Positions 28,680-39,258 of a stretch of 64,000 nt of DNA are shown here, piece after piece. The DNA is taken from positions 124,001 through 188,000 of the forward strand of contig NZ_CP152276.1 of assembly GCF_038719015.1 (NCBI RefSeq), written 5' to 3'. The notes beneath the pieces were generated by a model, which worked only from the letters and a program-made list of their open reading frames with translations, was not told where the DNA came from and made no database searches. The stretch is from Nguyenibacter vanlangensis (GTDB lineage Bacteria > Pseudomonadota > Alphaproteobacteria > Acetobacterales > Acetobacteraceae). Numbering within the stretch: position 1 is the stretch's first letter; every line of letters begins with the position of its first letter. A program made the position numbers and the translations under genes.

Positions 28680-29666
28680 ATGGCGGACCGGGAGAACGGG
28701 ACGATGAGCGGCGGCGCGGCGCCGGGTGAGGCGCCGCCGGGTGACGCGACGTCCGGTGACGCGATGTCGGGGGAACTGGCCGGGGTGCCCGCGGCGCCGT
28801 CCGGGGCGGGCTGGGGGCGCGGCGGCCGGCTGGCGGCACGGCGTCGGCTGGCGGACCGTCTGGCGACGGGGCTGAGCCTGGGGGCGACGGGGATCGTGCT
28901 GCTGGCGCTGGGCTCGATCCTGCTGACGTTGCTGGCGCGGGGGCTGCCCGGCCTGTCGGCGGGGACGCTGGTGCGGGTGATGACGCCGCCGGGCGGCGGC
29001 GGGGGGCTGGCGAACGCGATCGCGGGCAGCCTGGTGCAGACCGGGCTGGCGGCGGCGATCGGCACGCCGGTGGGGCTGCTGACGGGGATCTACCTGTCGG
29101 AATACGCGACCGACGGGCGTGTGGTGGCGGTGGTGCGGTTCGTGTCGGACATGATGCTGTCGGCGCCGTCGATCCTGGTGGGTCTGTTCGTGTATCTGGC
29201 GCTGGTGGCGCCGGTGGGGCATTTTTCGGGCCTGTCGGGGGCGGTTGCGCTGGCGATGCTGTTCGTGCCGGTGGTGGTGCGGACGACCGAGGACATGCTG
29301 CGGCTGGTGCCGCTGACGATGCGCGAGGCGGCCTATGCGCTGGGGGCGCCGAAATGGCGGGTCGTGCTGCAGGTGTGCCTGCGGGCGGCGCGGGCCGGGG
29401 TGCTGACGGGGATCCTGCTGGCGGTGGCGCGGGTGTCGGGGGAGACGGCGCCGCTGCTGTTCACCTCGCTGGGGAACATGAACTGGTCGCTGTCGCTGGA
29501 CGCGCCGATGGCCAGCCTGCCGGTGGCGATCTATCAATATGCGGGGTCGGCGTATGACGACTGGGTGCAGTTGGCCTGGACGGGCGCGCTGCTGATCACG
29601 GCGGGGGTGCTGGTGCTGAACGTGGTGGTGCGGATGTGGCACCGGCGGCTGGGCGCGGGGCAGTAG
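28680..29666 (+). CDS. pstA: Phosphate ABC transporter permease PstA
   Basis: 328-residue partner permease of PstC. After a 45-60 residue Gly/Ala/Ser-rich cytoplasmic leader, six hydrophobic segments follow. [14 protein letters not shown] and the EAA loop [20 protein letters not shown] are family marks, and [14 protein letters not shown] matches PstA. One base separates its start from the pstC stop. The long disordered-looking N-terminal leader is unusual for PstA, so a start at an internal ATG (for example 28704) is possible. Confidence 0.93.
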   Translation: MADRENGTMSGGAAPGEAPPGDATSGDAMSGELAGVPAAPSGAGWGRGGRLAARRRLADRLATGLSLGATGIVLLALGSILLTLLARGLPGLSAGTLVRVMTPPGGGGGLANAIAGSLVQTGLAAAIGTPVGLLTGIYLSEYATDGRVVAVVRFVSDMMLSAPSILVGLFVYLALVAPVGHFSGLSGAVALAMLFVPVVVRTTEDMLRLVPLTMREAAYALGAPKWRVVLQVCLRAARAGVLTGILLAVARVSGETAPLLFTSLGNMNWSLSLDAPMASLPVAIYQYAGSAYDDWVQLAWTGALLITAGVLVLNVVVRMWHRRLGAGQ

Positions 29667-29670
29667 GGCC

Positions 29671-30498
<828 letters not shown>

Positions 30499-30517
30499 CA
30501 CGGGAAGGAGGGGCAGC

Positions 30518-31219
30518 GTGGTCAAGGAACAGGCGCATACCGTCAAGAGCTACGAGCAGGAGCTGACCCAGTTGCGCGGCATGACCAGCGCCATGGGCAG
30601 GCTGGTCGAGCGGCAGAGCGCGCTGGCGATCGCCGCGATCGTCGACAGGGACGAGCAGGCGTCGCGCGAGGCCCAGGCGCTGGACCCGCAGGTCGATGCG
30701 CTGGAACGCGACGTCGAGGCGCTGGCGATCCGGCTGCTGGCGTTGCGCGCGCCGATGGCCGGCGACCTGCGCGAGATCGTGTCGGTGCTGAAGATCACCG
30801 GCGACCTGGAGCGGATCGGCGATTGCGCCGCCAGCGTCGCCAAGCGCGCGCGGAAGGTCGAGGCGCAGCCCACCGACGTGCCGGTGGGCGGGCTGCGCGC
30901 CATGGGGCGGCTGGTGCATGAGAATCTGTGCCGGGCGATCGACGCGATGGCCCGGCGGGACAGCGAGGGGGCGGTCGCGGTCTGGTACTCCGACGCCGCG
31001 ATCGACGAGCTGTATACCGCCATGTTCCGCGAGCTGGTGACCTATATGATGGAAGATCCGCGCACCATCCGGTCCTGCACGCACCTGCTGTTCATCGCCA
31101 AGAATTTGGAACGGATCGGCGACCACGCCACCAATATCGCCGAGCGCGTCTATTATGCCGCCACCGGCGAGATGCTGCCGGCCGACCGGCCGCGCGGGAG
31201 CGCCAAGGCGGCCAAGTGA
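30518..31219 (+). CDS. phoU: Phosphate signalling protein PhoU
   Basis: 233-residue helical metal-binding protein that links Pst transporter activity to the phosphate sensor kinase and prevents excess uptake. It consists of two three-helix repeats with the conserved metal clusters RIGDCAAS and RIGDHATNIAE and the start HTVKSYEQEL. GTG 30518 is chosen because GGAAGGAGGGGC precedes it. It closes the pst operon, 19 bp after pstB. No phoR/phoB pair is adjacent; the OmpR/EnvZ-type pair at 43.7 kb is too far away to assign. Confidence 0.95.
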   Translation: MVKEQAHTVKSYEQELTQLRGMTSAMGRLVERQSALAIAAIVDRDEQASREAQALDPQVDALERDVEALAIRLLALRAPMAGDLREIVSVLKITGDLERIGDCAASVAKRARKVEAQPTDVPVGGLRAMGRLVHENLCRAIDAMARRDSEGAVAVWYSDAAIDELYTAMFRELVTYMMEDPRTIRSCTHLLFIAKNLERIGDHATNIAERVYYAATGEMLPADRPRGSAKAAK

Positions 31220-31399
31220 CAAGGCCGGCCGTGACAGATGCAGCTCTGCGGCGGCTCTCGCCCGGTTGCAGGGTTTGCGATACAGCCTCTTACATTTCGT
31301 AGCATATTCGCCGGATTTCCGGACGGTCGGGCGTGATTACATTCCCATCGTCACCCCGGGACCATGGTTCCGGTTCATGGGAAGAGGAAAGGCCCGACG

Positions 31400-31942
31400 A
31401 TGTTCAAGAAGACGATGCTGGCCATGACGGTCCTGGCGAGCCTGTCCGGCGGCGCGGCGCTGGCGCAGGACATGCCGCCCGGCCCGGGCATGGGCGATTA
31501 CGGCATGGGCGATCATGGCATGGGCGGACCCGGCATGCATGGTGGTTTCGAGGGGCACGGCATGCACGGCGGCATGCATGGGGAGATGGCGCTCCTGGCC
31601 GGGCTGAAGCTGACGCCGGCGCAGCACAAGCAACTGCACGAGATTTTCCAGGACGCGCGGCACGCGCATAAAGGCGACTGGAAGCAGCTTGGCGACCTGC
31701 ATCGGCAGATCGAGGACGTGCTGCTGGCCCCGGGAGCGGTCGACAAGGCGAAGCTGACGACGCTGACGCAGCAGATCGAGGGCCTGCGCCAGGCGGAGGC
31801 CGCCCGGCGGCTGGACATCGCGGTGAAGATCCACGACATCCTGACCCCGGATCAACTGGCCCAGGCCAGGGCGCGGGTGGAGAAGATCCGCGCATTGCGC
31901 CAGGAGATGCATGACGTGATGAAGCCGGTCCCAGGCAAGTAA
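31400..31942 (+). CDS. Met/His-rich periplasmic Spy/CpxP-like protein
   Basis: 180-residue exported protein with signal peptide (MFKKTMLAMTVLASLSGGA, cut likely after ALA). The mature N-terminus, residues about 25-65, is extraordinarily rich in Gly, Met and His (GMGDYGMGDHGMGG, then MHGG repeats). An all-helical LTXXQ domain follows, opening LKLTPAQHKQLHEIF with a second ILTPDQLAQARARVEKI copy, as in CpxP, Spy and CnrX-like proteins. The Met/His tract looks like a Cu/Ag ligand region (inference). It is preceded by 180 bp of non-coding sequence and followed by the ffh promoter, so it is probably monocistronic. Confidence 0.82.
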   Translation: MFKKTMLAMTVLASLSGGAALAQDMPPGPGMGDYGMGDHGMGGPGMHGGFEGHGMHGGMHGEMALLAGLKLTPAQHKQLHEIFQDARHAHKGDWKQLGDLHRQIEDVLLAPGAVDKAKLTTLTQQIEGLRQAEAARRLDIAVKIHDILTPDQLAQARARVEKIRALRQEMHDVMKPVPGK

Positions 31943-32007
31943 GGGGCGGGCCAGGGCCGCGTCGGGGCGCGATTCGTCCCCCGGCGCGGCCCGTGCGGTC
32001 GATTTCG

Positions 32008-32036
32008 TTGACAAGGAAGGGGGAGGCGGGTAAAGC
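32008..32036 (+). promoter_or_regulatory. Predicted promoter of the ffh operon
   Basis: TTGACA (32008-32013) and TAAAGC (32031-32036) are separated by 17 bp. This predicts transcription from about 32043 and an 84-nt leader before ffh. The -35 box is a perfect consensus; the -10 is weak. Confidence 0.55.
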
Positions 32037-32054
32037 CACCCCCATCATCAGGAA

Positions 32055-32110
32055 CGCCACTCCGCGAGTGCTCGCGCAGTGGCGCGACGTCTTTTGGGGT
32101 GACAGTCCCC
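32055..32110 (+). promoter_or_regulatory. Structured 5' leader upstream of ffh
   Basis: A long hairpin pairs CGCCACTCCGCGAG (32055-32068) with CTCGCGCAGTGGCG (32071-32084), with a single mismatch. A second stem, GGGG/CCCC, spans 32096-32110. Both fall between the predicted promoter and the TTG start of ffh, so the ffh mRNA would begin with strong secondary structure ending about 16 nt before the start codon. Confidence 0.6.
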
Positions 32111-32126
32111 TTGGAGTGACGGGCCT

Positions 32127-33512
32127 TTGTTCGAGACGCTTTCCAGCAAGCTCTCCGGTGTGTTCGATGGGCTCGCCAAGCGCGGCGCGCTGTCCGAGGC
32201 CGATGTGGCCGAGGCGATGCGCGAGGTGCGTCTGGCGATGCTGGACGCTGACGTGGCGCTGCCCGTCGTCAAGGATTTCGTCGCCAAGGTGCGCGAGCGC
32301 GCCGTGGGGCACGAGGTGCTGGGCAGCATCTCGCCCGGCCAGGCGGTGGCCAAGATCGTCAATGACGCGCTGATCGACGCGCTGGGCGGCGCCGGGGCGG
32401 TGCCGCTGAACCTGAATGCCGTGGCGCCGGTGCCGATCCTGATGGTCGGCCTGCAGGGATCGGGCAAGACCACCACGTCGGGCAAGATCGCGCTGCGCCT
32501 GGCGACGCGCGAGCGCCGGAAGGTGCTGCTGGCCAGCCTGGATACCCAGCGCCCGGCCGCGCAGTTGCAGTTGCAGCAGCTTGCCGAGCGCGCGGGCGTG
32601 CCGTCGCTGCCGATCGTGCCCGGCCAGAGCCCGGTCGAGATCGCGCGCCGTGCGATGGATACCGGCCGGCGCGAGGGGTTCGACGTCGTCATCCTGGACA
32701 CGGCCGGGCGCCTGTCGATCGACGAGGCGCTGATGGACGAGGTGCGGGCGATCCGCGCCGAGACGTCGCCGGCCGAAACCCTGCTGGTCGTCGATGCGAT
32801 GACCGGCCAGGACGCGGTGAACACCGCGAAGGCGTTCAACGAGGCGGTGGGCGTGACCGGCGTCGTCATGACCCGCATGGACGGCGATGCCCGCGGGGGC
32901 GCCGCGCTGTCGATGCGCGCGATTACCGGCGCGCCGATCAAGCTGACCGGTTCGGGCGAGAAGCTGGACGCGCTGGAGGAGTTCCATCCCGAGCGCGTGG
33001 CCGGCCGCATCCTGGGGCTGGGCGACATCGCGGGCCTGGTCGAGAAGGCCGCCGATACGCTGGATCATGAAGAGAGCGAGAAGATCGCCCTCAAGATGAT
33101 GCGCGGGCAGTTCGACCTGGACGATTATGCCGCGCAGATCCGCCAGATTTCCAAGATGGGCTCGCTGTCCGGCATCCTGGACATGCTGCCCGGCATGGGG
33201 AAGGTCAAGCAGGCGCTGGGTGACAAGGACCTGGATACGTCGGTCCTGAAGCGCCACCAGGCCATCATTTCGTCCATGACCAGGGCGGAGCGCAAGACGC
33301 CCGCCATCATCAAGGCGTCGCGCAAGAAGCGCATCGCCGCCGGGTCGGGGACCACAGTTCAGGACGTCAACCGGCTGCTGAAGCAGTTCGACGACATGTC
33401 CACGATGATGAAGCGGATCAACAAGCTCGGCATGAAGGGACTCATGCGCCAGGGGATGTCCGCTCTCATGCCCAAGGGGGCGAAACCGCCGGGCGGCCGT
33501 CCGTTCGGCTGA
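32127..33512 (+). CDS. ffh: Signal recognition particle protein Ffh (SRP54)
   Basis: 461-residue GTPase that binds 4.5S RNA and signal sequences and delivers ribosomes to FtsY. The N domain starts [16 protein letters not shown]. The G domain has GLQGSGKTT (G1), DTAGRL (G3), [10 protein letters not shown] (G4) and [10 protein letters not shown] (G5). The methionine-rich M domain (from about residue 325) includes [12 protein letters not shown] and [23 protein letters not shown] for RNA binding. The conserved start MFETL requires TTG at 32127 as initiation codon, with GGAG about 10 nt upstream. The C-terminal Met-rich helix supports the family assignment. It leads rpsP-rimM-trmD-rplS. Confidence 0.96.
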   Translation: MFETLSSKLSGVFDGLAKRGALSEADVAEAMREVRLAMLDADVALPVVKDFVAKVRERAVGHEVLGSISPGQAVAKIVNDALIDALGGAGAVPLNLNAVAPVPILMVGLQGSGKTTTSGKIALRLATRERRKVLLASLDTQRPAAQLQLQQLAERAGVPSLPIVPGQSPVEIARRAMDTGRREGFDVVILDTAGRLSIDEALMDEVRAIRAETSPAETLLVVDAMTGQDAVNTAKAFNEAVGVTGVVMTRMDGDARGGAALSMRAITGAPIKLTGSGEKLDALEEFHPERVAGRILGLGDIAGLVEKAADTLDHEESEKIALKMMRGQFDLDDYAAQIRQISKMGSLSGILDMLPGMGKVKQALGDKDLDTSVLKRHQAIISSMTRAERKTPAIIKASRKKRIAAGSGTTVQDVNRLLKQFDDMSTMMKRINKLGMKGLMRQGMSALMPKGAKPPGGRPFG

Positions 33513-33577
33513 CGGGATCGTCCAATCCGTTTCGCCTTGGTCCGTATCCAGAGTTTTCTTTCGGAGTAGTGTTTCAA

Positions 33578-33922
33578 ATGAGCCTGAAGATCCGCCTTGC
33601 CCGCGCCGGTGCGAAGAAGCGTCCGTACTACCACATCGTGGTGGCCGACAGCCGTTCGCCCCGCGATGGCCGCTTCATCGAGAAGGTGGGCGCCTACAAC
33701 CCGATGCTGCCGTCCGACCATGCCGACCGCGTGCGGCTGGTGAACGAGCGCATCGCGCACTGGCTGTCGCAGGGCGCGCTGCCGACCGACCGCGTGGCCC
33801 GCTTCCTGGGCAATGCCGGCCTGGCGCCGAAGCCCGCCTATAACGAGCAGCCCAAGAAGTCGGCGCCGAAGAAGCGCGCGCAGGAACGTGCCGCCGCTGC
33901 CGCGGCTGCCGCCGCGGCCTGA
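33578..33922 (+). CDS. rpsP: 30S ribosomal protein S16
   Basis: 114-residue S16. The core [18 protein letters not shown] and [19 protein letters not shown] matches the family. The last 25 residues are a Lys/Ala extension ending in a ten-alanine run, common in alphaproteobacteria. ATG 33578 is used, since an ATG three codons earlier is not conserved and GGAG lies upstream at 33563. It follows ffh by 65 bp and precedes rimM in the usual order. Confidence 0.97.
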   Translation: MSLKIRLARAGAKKRPYYHIVVADSRSPRDGRFIEKVGAYNPMLPSDHADRVRLVNERIAHWLSQGALPTDRVARFLGNAGLAPKPAYNEQPKKSAPKKRAQERAAAAAAAAAA

Positions 33923-33962
33923 TTGCGGACGGCGCGGATAGGATTACGGGCAGGCTGAACCG

Positions 33963-34571
33963 GTGGATCGCGATCGTATCCTGATGGGTGTGGTGGGACG
34001 TCCGCATGGCGTGCGGGGGCTGGTGCGCGTACACAGCTACGCCGCCGTGCCGGAGGACCTGGCCGCCTATGGGGTGCTGACCGACGACCGGGGGCAGGGC
34101 TGGACCCTGCAATGGCGGGGCGACGGCATTGCCGAGCTGCGCGATGCGGCGGGCCGGGCGCTGGCCGGGCGCGACGCCGCGCAGGCGATGGTGAACCGGC
34201 GGCTCTATGTCGCGCGGGCCAGCCTGCCGGAGCCGGATCAGGACGAGTTCTATTTCACCGACCTGATCGGCCTGGACGTCTGCCTGGAGGGGCGCGACGC
34301 GTCGTGCGGCGCGTCCTTGGGGCGGGTGCTGACGGTCCATGACTATGGCGCGGGGGTCAGCCTGGAGATCGGCGGGAGCGGCCATGCGCCGCTGATCCTG
34401 CCCTTTACCCGGGCGTGCTTTCCGGTCATCGACGTGGCGGCCGGGCGGATCGTCGCGGTGCTGCCCGACGAGGTCGAGGTCCAGGGCGACGTCTCGCGTC
34501 CGGATGCGGTCGAGGTCTCGAAAGTCGAGATTTCGAGGGCCGGAGTCCCGGAAGTCGGGGCGGCGTCATGA
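33963..34571 (+). CDS. rimM: 16S rRNA processing protein RimM
   Basis: 202-residue 30S maturation factor that binds S19. The N-terminal domain begins [22 protein letters not shown]; the PRC-barrel half contains [13 protein letters not shown] and [15 protein letters not shown], both typical. The start is GTG 33963. Its stop overlaps the trmD start (ATGA, 34568-34571), indicating coupled translation. The last 25 residues, rich in Val, Glu and Ser, extend beyond the usual domain end. Confidence 0.95.
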   Translation: MDRDRILMGVVGRPHGVRGLVRVHSYAAVPEDLAAYGVLTDDRGQGWTLQWRGDGIAELRDAAGRALAGRDAAQAMVNRRLYVARASLPEPDQDEFYFTDLIGLDVCLEGRDASCGASLGRVLTVHDYGAGVSLEIGGSGHAPLILPFTRACFPVIDVAAGRIVAVLPDEVEVQGDVSRPDAVEVSKVEISRAGVPEVGAAS

Positions 34572-35314
34572 CCTGGCAGGCCACGATGCTGACCCTGTTT
34601 CCGGACATGTTCCCCGGTCCGCTGGGCCAGTCCCTGGCCGGACGCGCGCTGGCGGACGGGCTGTGGTCGCTGCGGACATGCAATCTGCGCGAGTACGGGC
34701 TGGGGCGGCATCGCACCGTGGACGATACGCCGTTCGGAGGCGGGGCCGGCATGGTCATGCGTCCGGACGTGGTGTCCGCGGCGATCCGCGACGTCGCGCT
34801 GGCCGGCAGGCCGCTGGTCTATCCCACGCCGCGCGGCCGTCCGCTGCGCCAGGAGGATGTCCGCCGCTATGCCGGCGGGCCGGGCCTGGTGGTGCTGTGC
34901 GGCCGTTATGAAGGGGTGGACGAGCGGGTGCTGGAGGCCAGCGGGGCCGAGCAGGTTTCGATCGGCGATTATGTCCTGTCAGGCGGGGAGATGGCGGCGC
35001 TGGTGCTGCTGGATAGCTGCGTGCGGCTGATCCCCGGGGTCATGGGTTCCGACGCCAGCGGCACGGAGGAGAGTTTTTCCGACGGGTTGCTGGAATATCC
35101 GCATTACACCAAGCCGGCGAGCTGGGAGGGGCGCGAAGTGCCCGACATCCTGCTGTCCGGTCATCATGCCGCCATCGCGAACTGGCGGCGGACTGAATCC
35201 GAGATCGCGACCCGGACGCGCCGGCCCGATTTGTGGGCGGCGCGCCTGGAGCGCGCCGGCCAAGATCGCGCCCGCCCGGCCAGCCCGACGGCTGAGCCGA
35301 AGCGGACGCATTGA
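34568..35314 (+). CDS. trmD: tRNA (guanine37-N1)-methyltransferase
   Basis: 248-residue SPOUT-class enzyme making m1G37, which prevents frameshifting. The trefoil-knot SAM site is visible: [23 protein letters not shown] [14 protein letters not shown], and [13 protein letters not shown] in the lid. [19 protein letters not shown] is the family C-terminal signature with the catalytic aspartate of the partner monomer near SDAS. It starts in the ATGA overlap with rimM and ends 25 bp before rplS. Confidence 0.97.
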   Translation: MTWQATMLTLFPDMFPGPLGQSLAGRALADGLWSLRTCNLREYGLGRHRTVDDTPFGGGAGMVMRPDVVSAAIRDVALAGRPLVYPTPRGRPLRQEDVRRYAGGPGLVVLCGRYEGVDERVLEASGAEQVSIGDYVLSGGEMAALVLLDSCVRLIPGVMGSDASGTEESFSDGLLEYPHYTKPASWEGREVPDILLSGHHAAIANWRRTESEIATRTRRPDLWAARLERAGQDRARPASPTAEPKRTH

Positions 35315-35339
35315 CTGTTTTCAAGCGAAGGACTCGATC

Positions 35340-35720
35340 ATGAACATCATCCAGCAATATGAGGCCGACGAGATCGCGCGTCTCTCGGCCGCCCGCGCGG
35401 TACCCGAATTCGGCCCCGGCGACACGGTCCGCGTGTCGGTCCGCGTCGTCGAAGGCGAGCGCCAGCGCGTCCAGGCCTATGAGGGCGTGGTGATCGCGCG
35501 TTCGAACAAGGGGCTGAACAGCAACTTCACCGTGCGCAAGATCTCGAACGGCGAGGGCGTCGAGCGCATCTTCCCGCTCTATGCGCCGGCGATCGCCGAG
35601 ATCAAGGTCGTGCGCCGCGGCGCCGTGCGCCGCGCGAAGCTGTATTATCTGCGCGGCCGCCGCGGCAAATCGGCCCGTATCGCCGAGCGCGCGCGCGAGA
35701 CCGTGGCGGCCGGGGCCTGA
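35340..35720 (+). CDS. rplS: 50S ribosomal protein L19
   Basis: 126-residue L19 with the expected start [15 protein letters not shown] and conserved core [27 protein letters not shown] block, followed by [11 protein letters not shown] and [21 protein letters not shown] 35340 follows GCGAAGGA. It closes the rpsP-rimM-trmD-rplS operon; 240 bp without a gene separate it from leuC. Confidence 0.97.
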   Translation: MNIIQQYEADEIARLSAARAVPEFGPGDTVRVSVRVVEGERQRVQAYEGVVIARSNKGLNSNFTVRKISNGEGVERIFPLYAPAIAEIKVVRRGAVRRAKLYYLRGRRGKSARIAERARETVAAGA

Positions 35721-35918
35721 TCCCGCGGCCCGGCCCGTTCGGCCCCCGAAATGTTTCCTGCGGGGTGATTGCCGAGGGGTTTCCCGGGGCCGGGCCATGT
35801 GGCGGCGCATTCGCGTCTCCCCTTGCGGGGGGACGAGGCGCGTCACGATATCGACCGGGTTCGTCGTCCCGCCGCCCGTCCGTCACGACGGGCGGCGGTG
35901 TCGGCGTTTCCGTATGAA

Positions 35919-35938
35919 TTCACACGTTTCCGTGTGAA
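35919..35938 (+). promoter_or_regulatory. Hairpin just upstream of leuC
   Basis: A perfect 8-bp inverted repeat TTCACACG/CGTGTGAA with loop TTTC lies 22 bp before the leuC start. The segment is also a near-direct repeat (GTTTCCGTATGAA then GTTTCCGTGTGAA). It could be an operator for a leucine regulator or an RNA hairpin near the ribosome-binding site. No leucine-rich leader peptide is visible. Confidence 0.5.
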
Positions 35939-35960
35939 AGCTGTGCAGAGAGGAAGACCG

Positions 35961-37364
35961 ATGGCCGCACGTACGCTGTTCGACAAGATCTGGGACAGCC
36001 ATGTCGTGGAGCGGCTTCCGGACGGTACGGCGATCCTTTATATCGACCGCCACCTGGTGCATGAGGTCACCAGCCCGCAGGCCTTCGAGGGGCTGCGCAT
36101 CAGCGGGCGGCGTCTGCGGCGGCCGGATGCGACGATCGCGGTGGTGGACCATAACGTGCCGACCTCGGACCGCACCCTGCCGATCGAGGAGCCGGAAAGC
36201 CGCAACCAGATCGAGACCCTGGAGCGCAATGTCCGGGCGTTCGGCGTTCCGTATTTCCCGCTTCTGTCCGAAAACCAGGGTATCGTGCACGTGGTGGGGC
36301 CCGAGCAGGGGATTTCGCTGCCGGGCATGACCATCGTGTGCGGTGACAGCCATACCTCGACCCACGGGGCGCTGGGCGCGCTGGCGTTCGGCATCGGCAC
36401 GTCCGAGGTCGAGCATGTGATGGCGACCCAGACCCTGCTGCAGAAGCCGGCGAAGAACATGAAGGTGGTCGTCGAGGGCACGCTGGGCCCGGGGGTGACC
36501 GCCAAGGACGTGATGCTGGCGATCATCGGCAGGATCGGCACGGCGGGCGGTACCGGCCATGTGATCGAGTTCGCCGGCTCGACGATCCGCGGGCTGGACA
36601 TGGCCGGGCGGATGACGATCTGCAACATGTCGATCGAGGCCGGCGCCCGGGCCGGGCTGGTGGCGCCGGATGCGGTGACGTTCGACTATGTGCGCGGCCG
36701 GCCCTATGCCCCGAAGGGCGAGGCGTTCGAGCAGGCGGTGGCGTACTGGAAGACGCTGGCGGCGGACGAGGGCGCGCAGTACGACAAGGTGGTCGAATTG
36801 CGCGCCGAGGATATTCCGCCGGTCCTGACCTGGGGGACCAGCCCCGAGACCGTGATCCCGGTGACCGGCGCCGTGCCGGACCCCGCGGCCGAGGCCGACG
36901 AGGCGCGGCGCGCGCAGATGCAGCGCATGCTGGATTACATGGGCCTGCAGGCCGGACAGAAGATCGCCGGCGTGCCGGTCGACGTGGTCTTCATCGGGTC
37001 CTGCACCAACAGCCGGATCGAGGATCTGCGCGCGGCGGCGTCGGTCGTGGCGGGGCGGCACGTCGCGGACGGCGTGCGGGCCATGGTTGTGCCGGGGTCG
37101 GGCCTGGTGAAGGCGCAGGCCGAGCGGGAGGGGCTGGATCGGATCTTTCGCGAGGCGGGGTTCGAATGGCGGGAGGCCGGCTGTTCGATGTGCCTGGGCA
37201 TGAACCCGGACAAGCTGACGCCGGGCCAGCGCTGTGCCTCGACCTCGAACCGGAATTTCGAGGGGCGGCAGGGGCCGGGCGGGCGGACGCACCTGCTGTC
37301 GCCCGCCATGGCGGCGGCGGCGGCGGTGACGGGACATCTGACAGACGTGCGGGAGCTGATCTGA
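35961..37364 (+). CDS. leuC: 3-isopropylmalate dehydratase large subunit
   Basis: 467-residue aconitase-family enzyme that isomerises 2- to 3-isopropylmalate in leucine synthesis, acting with LeuD. Cluster cysteines are in [10 protein letters not shown] and CSMCLGMN; substrate loops [14 protein letters not shown] and [22 protein letters not shown] are intact. ATG 35961 follows AGAGAGGAAG and gives the family start [16 protein letters not shown]; a longer open frame upstream is not conserved. Three bases separate it from leuD. Confidence 0.97.
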   Translation: MAARTLFDKIWDSHVVERLPDGTAILYIDRHLVHEVTSPQAFEGLRISGRRLRRPDATIAVVDHNVPTSDRTLPIEEPESRNQIETLERNVRAFGVPYFPLLSENQGIVHVVGPEQGISLPGMTIVCGDSHTSTHGALGALAFGIGTSEVEHVMATQTLLQKPAKNMKVVVEGTLGPGVTAKDVMLAIIGRIGTAGGTGHVIEFAGSTIRGLDMAGRMTICNMSIEAGARAGLVAPDAVTFDYVRGRPYAPKGEAFEQAVAYWKTLAADEGAQYDKVVELRAEDIPPVLTWGTSPETVIPVTGAVPDPAAEADEARRAQMQRMLDYMGLQAGQKIAGVPVDVVFIGSCTNSRIEDLRAAASVVAGRHVADGVRAMVVPGSGLVKAQAEREGLDRIFREAGFEWREAGCSMCLGMNPDKLTPGQRCASTSNRNFEGRQGPGGRTHLLSPAMAAAAAVTGHLTDVRELI

Positions 37365-37367
37365 GCC

Positions 37368-37991
37368 ATGGAAAAATTCACCGTCCTGACCGCGATCGCG
37401 GCGCCGCTGCCGGAAGCGAACATCGATACGGACAAGATCATCCCGGCGCGTTTCCTGAAGACCACCAAGCGGTCGGGCCTGGGCGTGCATGCCTTCGACG
37501 GCATGCGCTACAACCCGGACGGATCGGAACGCCCGGATTTCGTGCTGAACCAGCCGCCTTATCGCGATGCCGGGATCCTGATCACCTATGACAATCTGGG
37601 GTGCGGGTCGTCGCGGGAGCATGCGCCATGGGCGCTGCTGGATTTCGGCATACGCTGCGTGATCGCGCCGTCCTTTGCCGACATCTTCTTCAACAACTGC
37701 TTCAAGAACGGCATCCTGCCGATCCAACTGCCGCGCGAGACCTGCGATGCGCTGATGGAGGATGCGCGGCTGGGGGGCAACGGGCGGCTGACGGTCGATC
37801 TGGAGCGCCAGGTGGTCATCCGCCCGGACGGGGCCGAGATCGGCTTCGAGATCGATCCGCTGCGCCGGCACCTGCTGCTGGAGGGACTGGACGATATCGG
37901 CCAGACCCTGCAGCACGAGGCTGCGATCGGGGCCTTCGAGACGGCGCGGGAGCGGGCGCAGCCCTGGCAGACGCATATCGTCGTGGCGTGA
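37368..37991 (+). CDS. leuD: 3-isopropylmalate dehydratase small subunit
   Basis: 207-residue swivel domain partner of LeuC. The substrate loop [16 protein letters not shown] is the diagnostic motif; [15 protein letters not shown] at residues about 21-35 and the [17 protein letters not shown] block match the family. Start ATG 37368 lies 3 bp after leuC, so the two subunits are translated together. Length is normal. Confidence 0.97.
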   Translation: MEKFTVLTAIAAPLPEANIDTDKIIPARFLKTTKRSGLGVHAFDGMRYNPDGSERPDFVLNQPPYRDAGILITYDNLGCGSSREHAPWALLDFGIRCVIAPSFADIFFNNCFKNGILPIQLPRETCDALMEDARLGGNGRLTVDLERQVVIRPDGAEIGFEIDPLRRHLLLEGLDDIGQTLQHEAAIGAFETARERAQPWQTHIVVA

Positions 37992-38052
37992 TCCGCCAGG
38001 CCTGTCTGTCCGGCCCTGCCTGTCGATAAAAAAAACGGGAGAGAACGACGAG

Positions 38053-39165
38053 ATGAGCGCGACCAAGAAGCTGTTAGTCCTGCCGGGCGATGGGATCGGC
38101 CCCGAGATCATGCGCGAGGTCGCGCGGGTTGTGACGTGGATGGAGCGCGCGCGCGGCGTGGTCTTCGATATTTCCGAGGACCTGGTCGGCGGCGCGTCGC
38201 TGGCGGTGCATGGCGTGCCGATCCGCGACGAGGTGATCGCGGCGGCGAAGGCGGCGGATGCGGTGCTGTTCGGTTCGGTGGGCGATCCGCGATGGGCGTC
38301 GGCCGGTTTCGACCGGCGGCCCGAGATCGCGATCCTGAAGCTGCGCCAGGAACTGGAGCTGTTTGCGAACCTGCGTCCGGCCAAGGTGTTCGATGCGCTG
38401 GTCGATGCCAGCACGCTGAAGCCCGAGATCGTGGCCGGGCTGGACATCATGATCGTGCGCGAGACCGTGGGCGGGATCTATTTCGGCGAGCCGCGCGGGA
38501 TCGAGACCCTGCCCGACGGCAGCAGGCGGGGCATCAATACCGAAATCTATACCACCGCGGAAATCGAGCGTGTGGCGCGGGTGGCCTTCGACCTGGCGCG
38601 GCAGCGCGGCAACCGCGTCTGTTCGGTCGAGAAATGCAACGTGATGGAAAGCGGGCTGTTGTGGAAGGAGGTCGTCACCGACCTGCATGCCCGCGACTAT
38701 CCCGATGTCGAACTGAGCCACATGCTGGCGGATAATTGCGCGATGCAGCTTGTGCGCAATCCGCGTCAGTTCGACGTGATCGTGACCGGCAACCTGTTCG
38801 GCGATTTGTTGTCGGACTTGGCCTCGATGCTGACGGGCAGCCTGGGCATGCTGCCCTCGGCCACGCTGGGGGCGGTGGACGCGTCCGGCAGGCGTCCGGC
38901 GCTGTATGAGCCGATCCACGGCAGCGCGCCCGATATCGCGGGCAAGGGAATCGCCAATCCGCTGGCGCAGATCCTCTCATTCTCGATGCTGCTGCGCTAT
39001 TCGTTCGGGATGGAGGCGGAGGCCGTGCTGATCGAGACCGCCGTGGCCAACGTGCTGGCCAGCGGGCTGCGTACCGCCGACATCATGAGCCCGGGCACGG
39101 CGCAGGTCGGCACCGCGGTGATGGGCGAGGCCGTGGTGCGCGAGCTGGACAAGCTGAACGGCTGA
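38053..39165 (+). CDS. leuB: 3-isopropylmalate dehydrogenase
   Basis: 370-residue NAD-dependent beta-decarboxylating dehydrogenase, third enzyme of leucine synthesis. [11 protein letters not shown] opens the protein; LRPAKVF-type [13 protein letters not shown], the [14 protein letters not shown] loop, the catalytic Lys/Tyr region [19 protein letters not shown] and [24 protein letters not shown] with the metal aspartates are present. [15 protein letters not shown] binds NAD. It follows leuD by 61 bp, completing leuCDB. Confidence 0.97.
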   Translation: MSATKKLLVLPGDGIGPEIMREVARVVTWMERARGVVFDISEDLVGGASLAVHGVPIRDEVIAAAKAADAVLFGSVGDPRWASAGFDRRPEIAILKLRQELELFANLRPAKVFDALVDASTLKPEIVAGLDIMIVRETVGGIYFGEPRGIETLPDGSRRGINTEIYTTAEIERVARVAFDLARQRGNRVCSVEKCNVMESGLLWKEVVTDLHARDYPDVELSHMLADNCAMQLVRNPRQFDVIVTGNLFGDLLSDLASMLTGSLGMLPSATLGAVDASGRRPALYEPIHGSAPDIAGKGIANPLAQILSFSMLLRYSFGMEAEAVLIETAVANVLASGLRTADIMSPGTAQVGTAVMGEAVVRELDKLNG

Positions 39166-39258
39166 CGCGGCGGCCGAGGTCGGGACTCTTTTAAGCCAGG
39201 GGATTCTTTAAAAGGAATTTGCCTTTCCGGGCGCCGGGATCTCTGGAATTGTTCCGTG

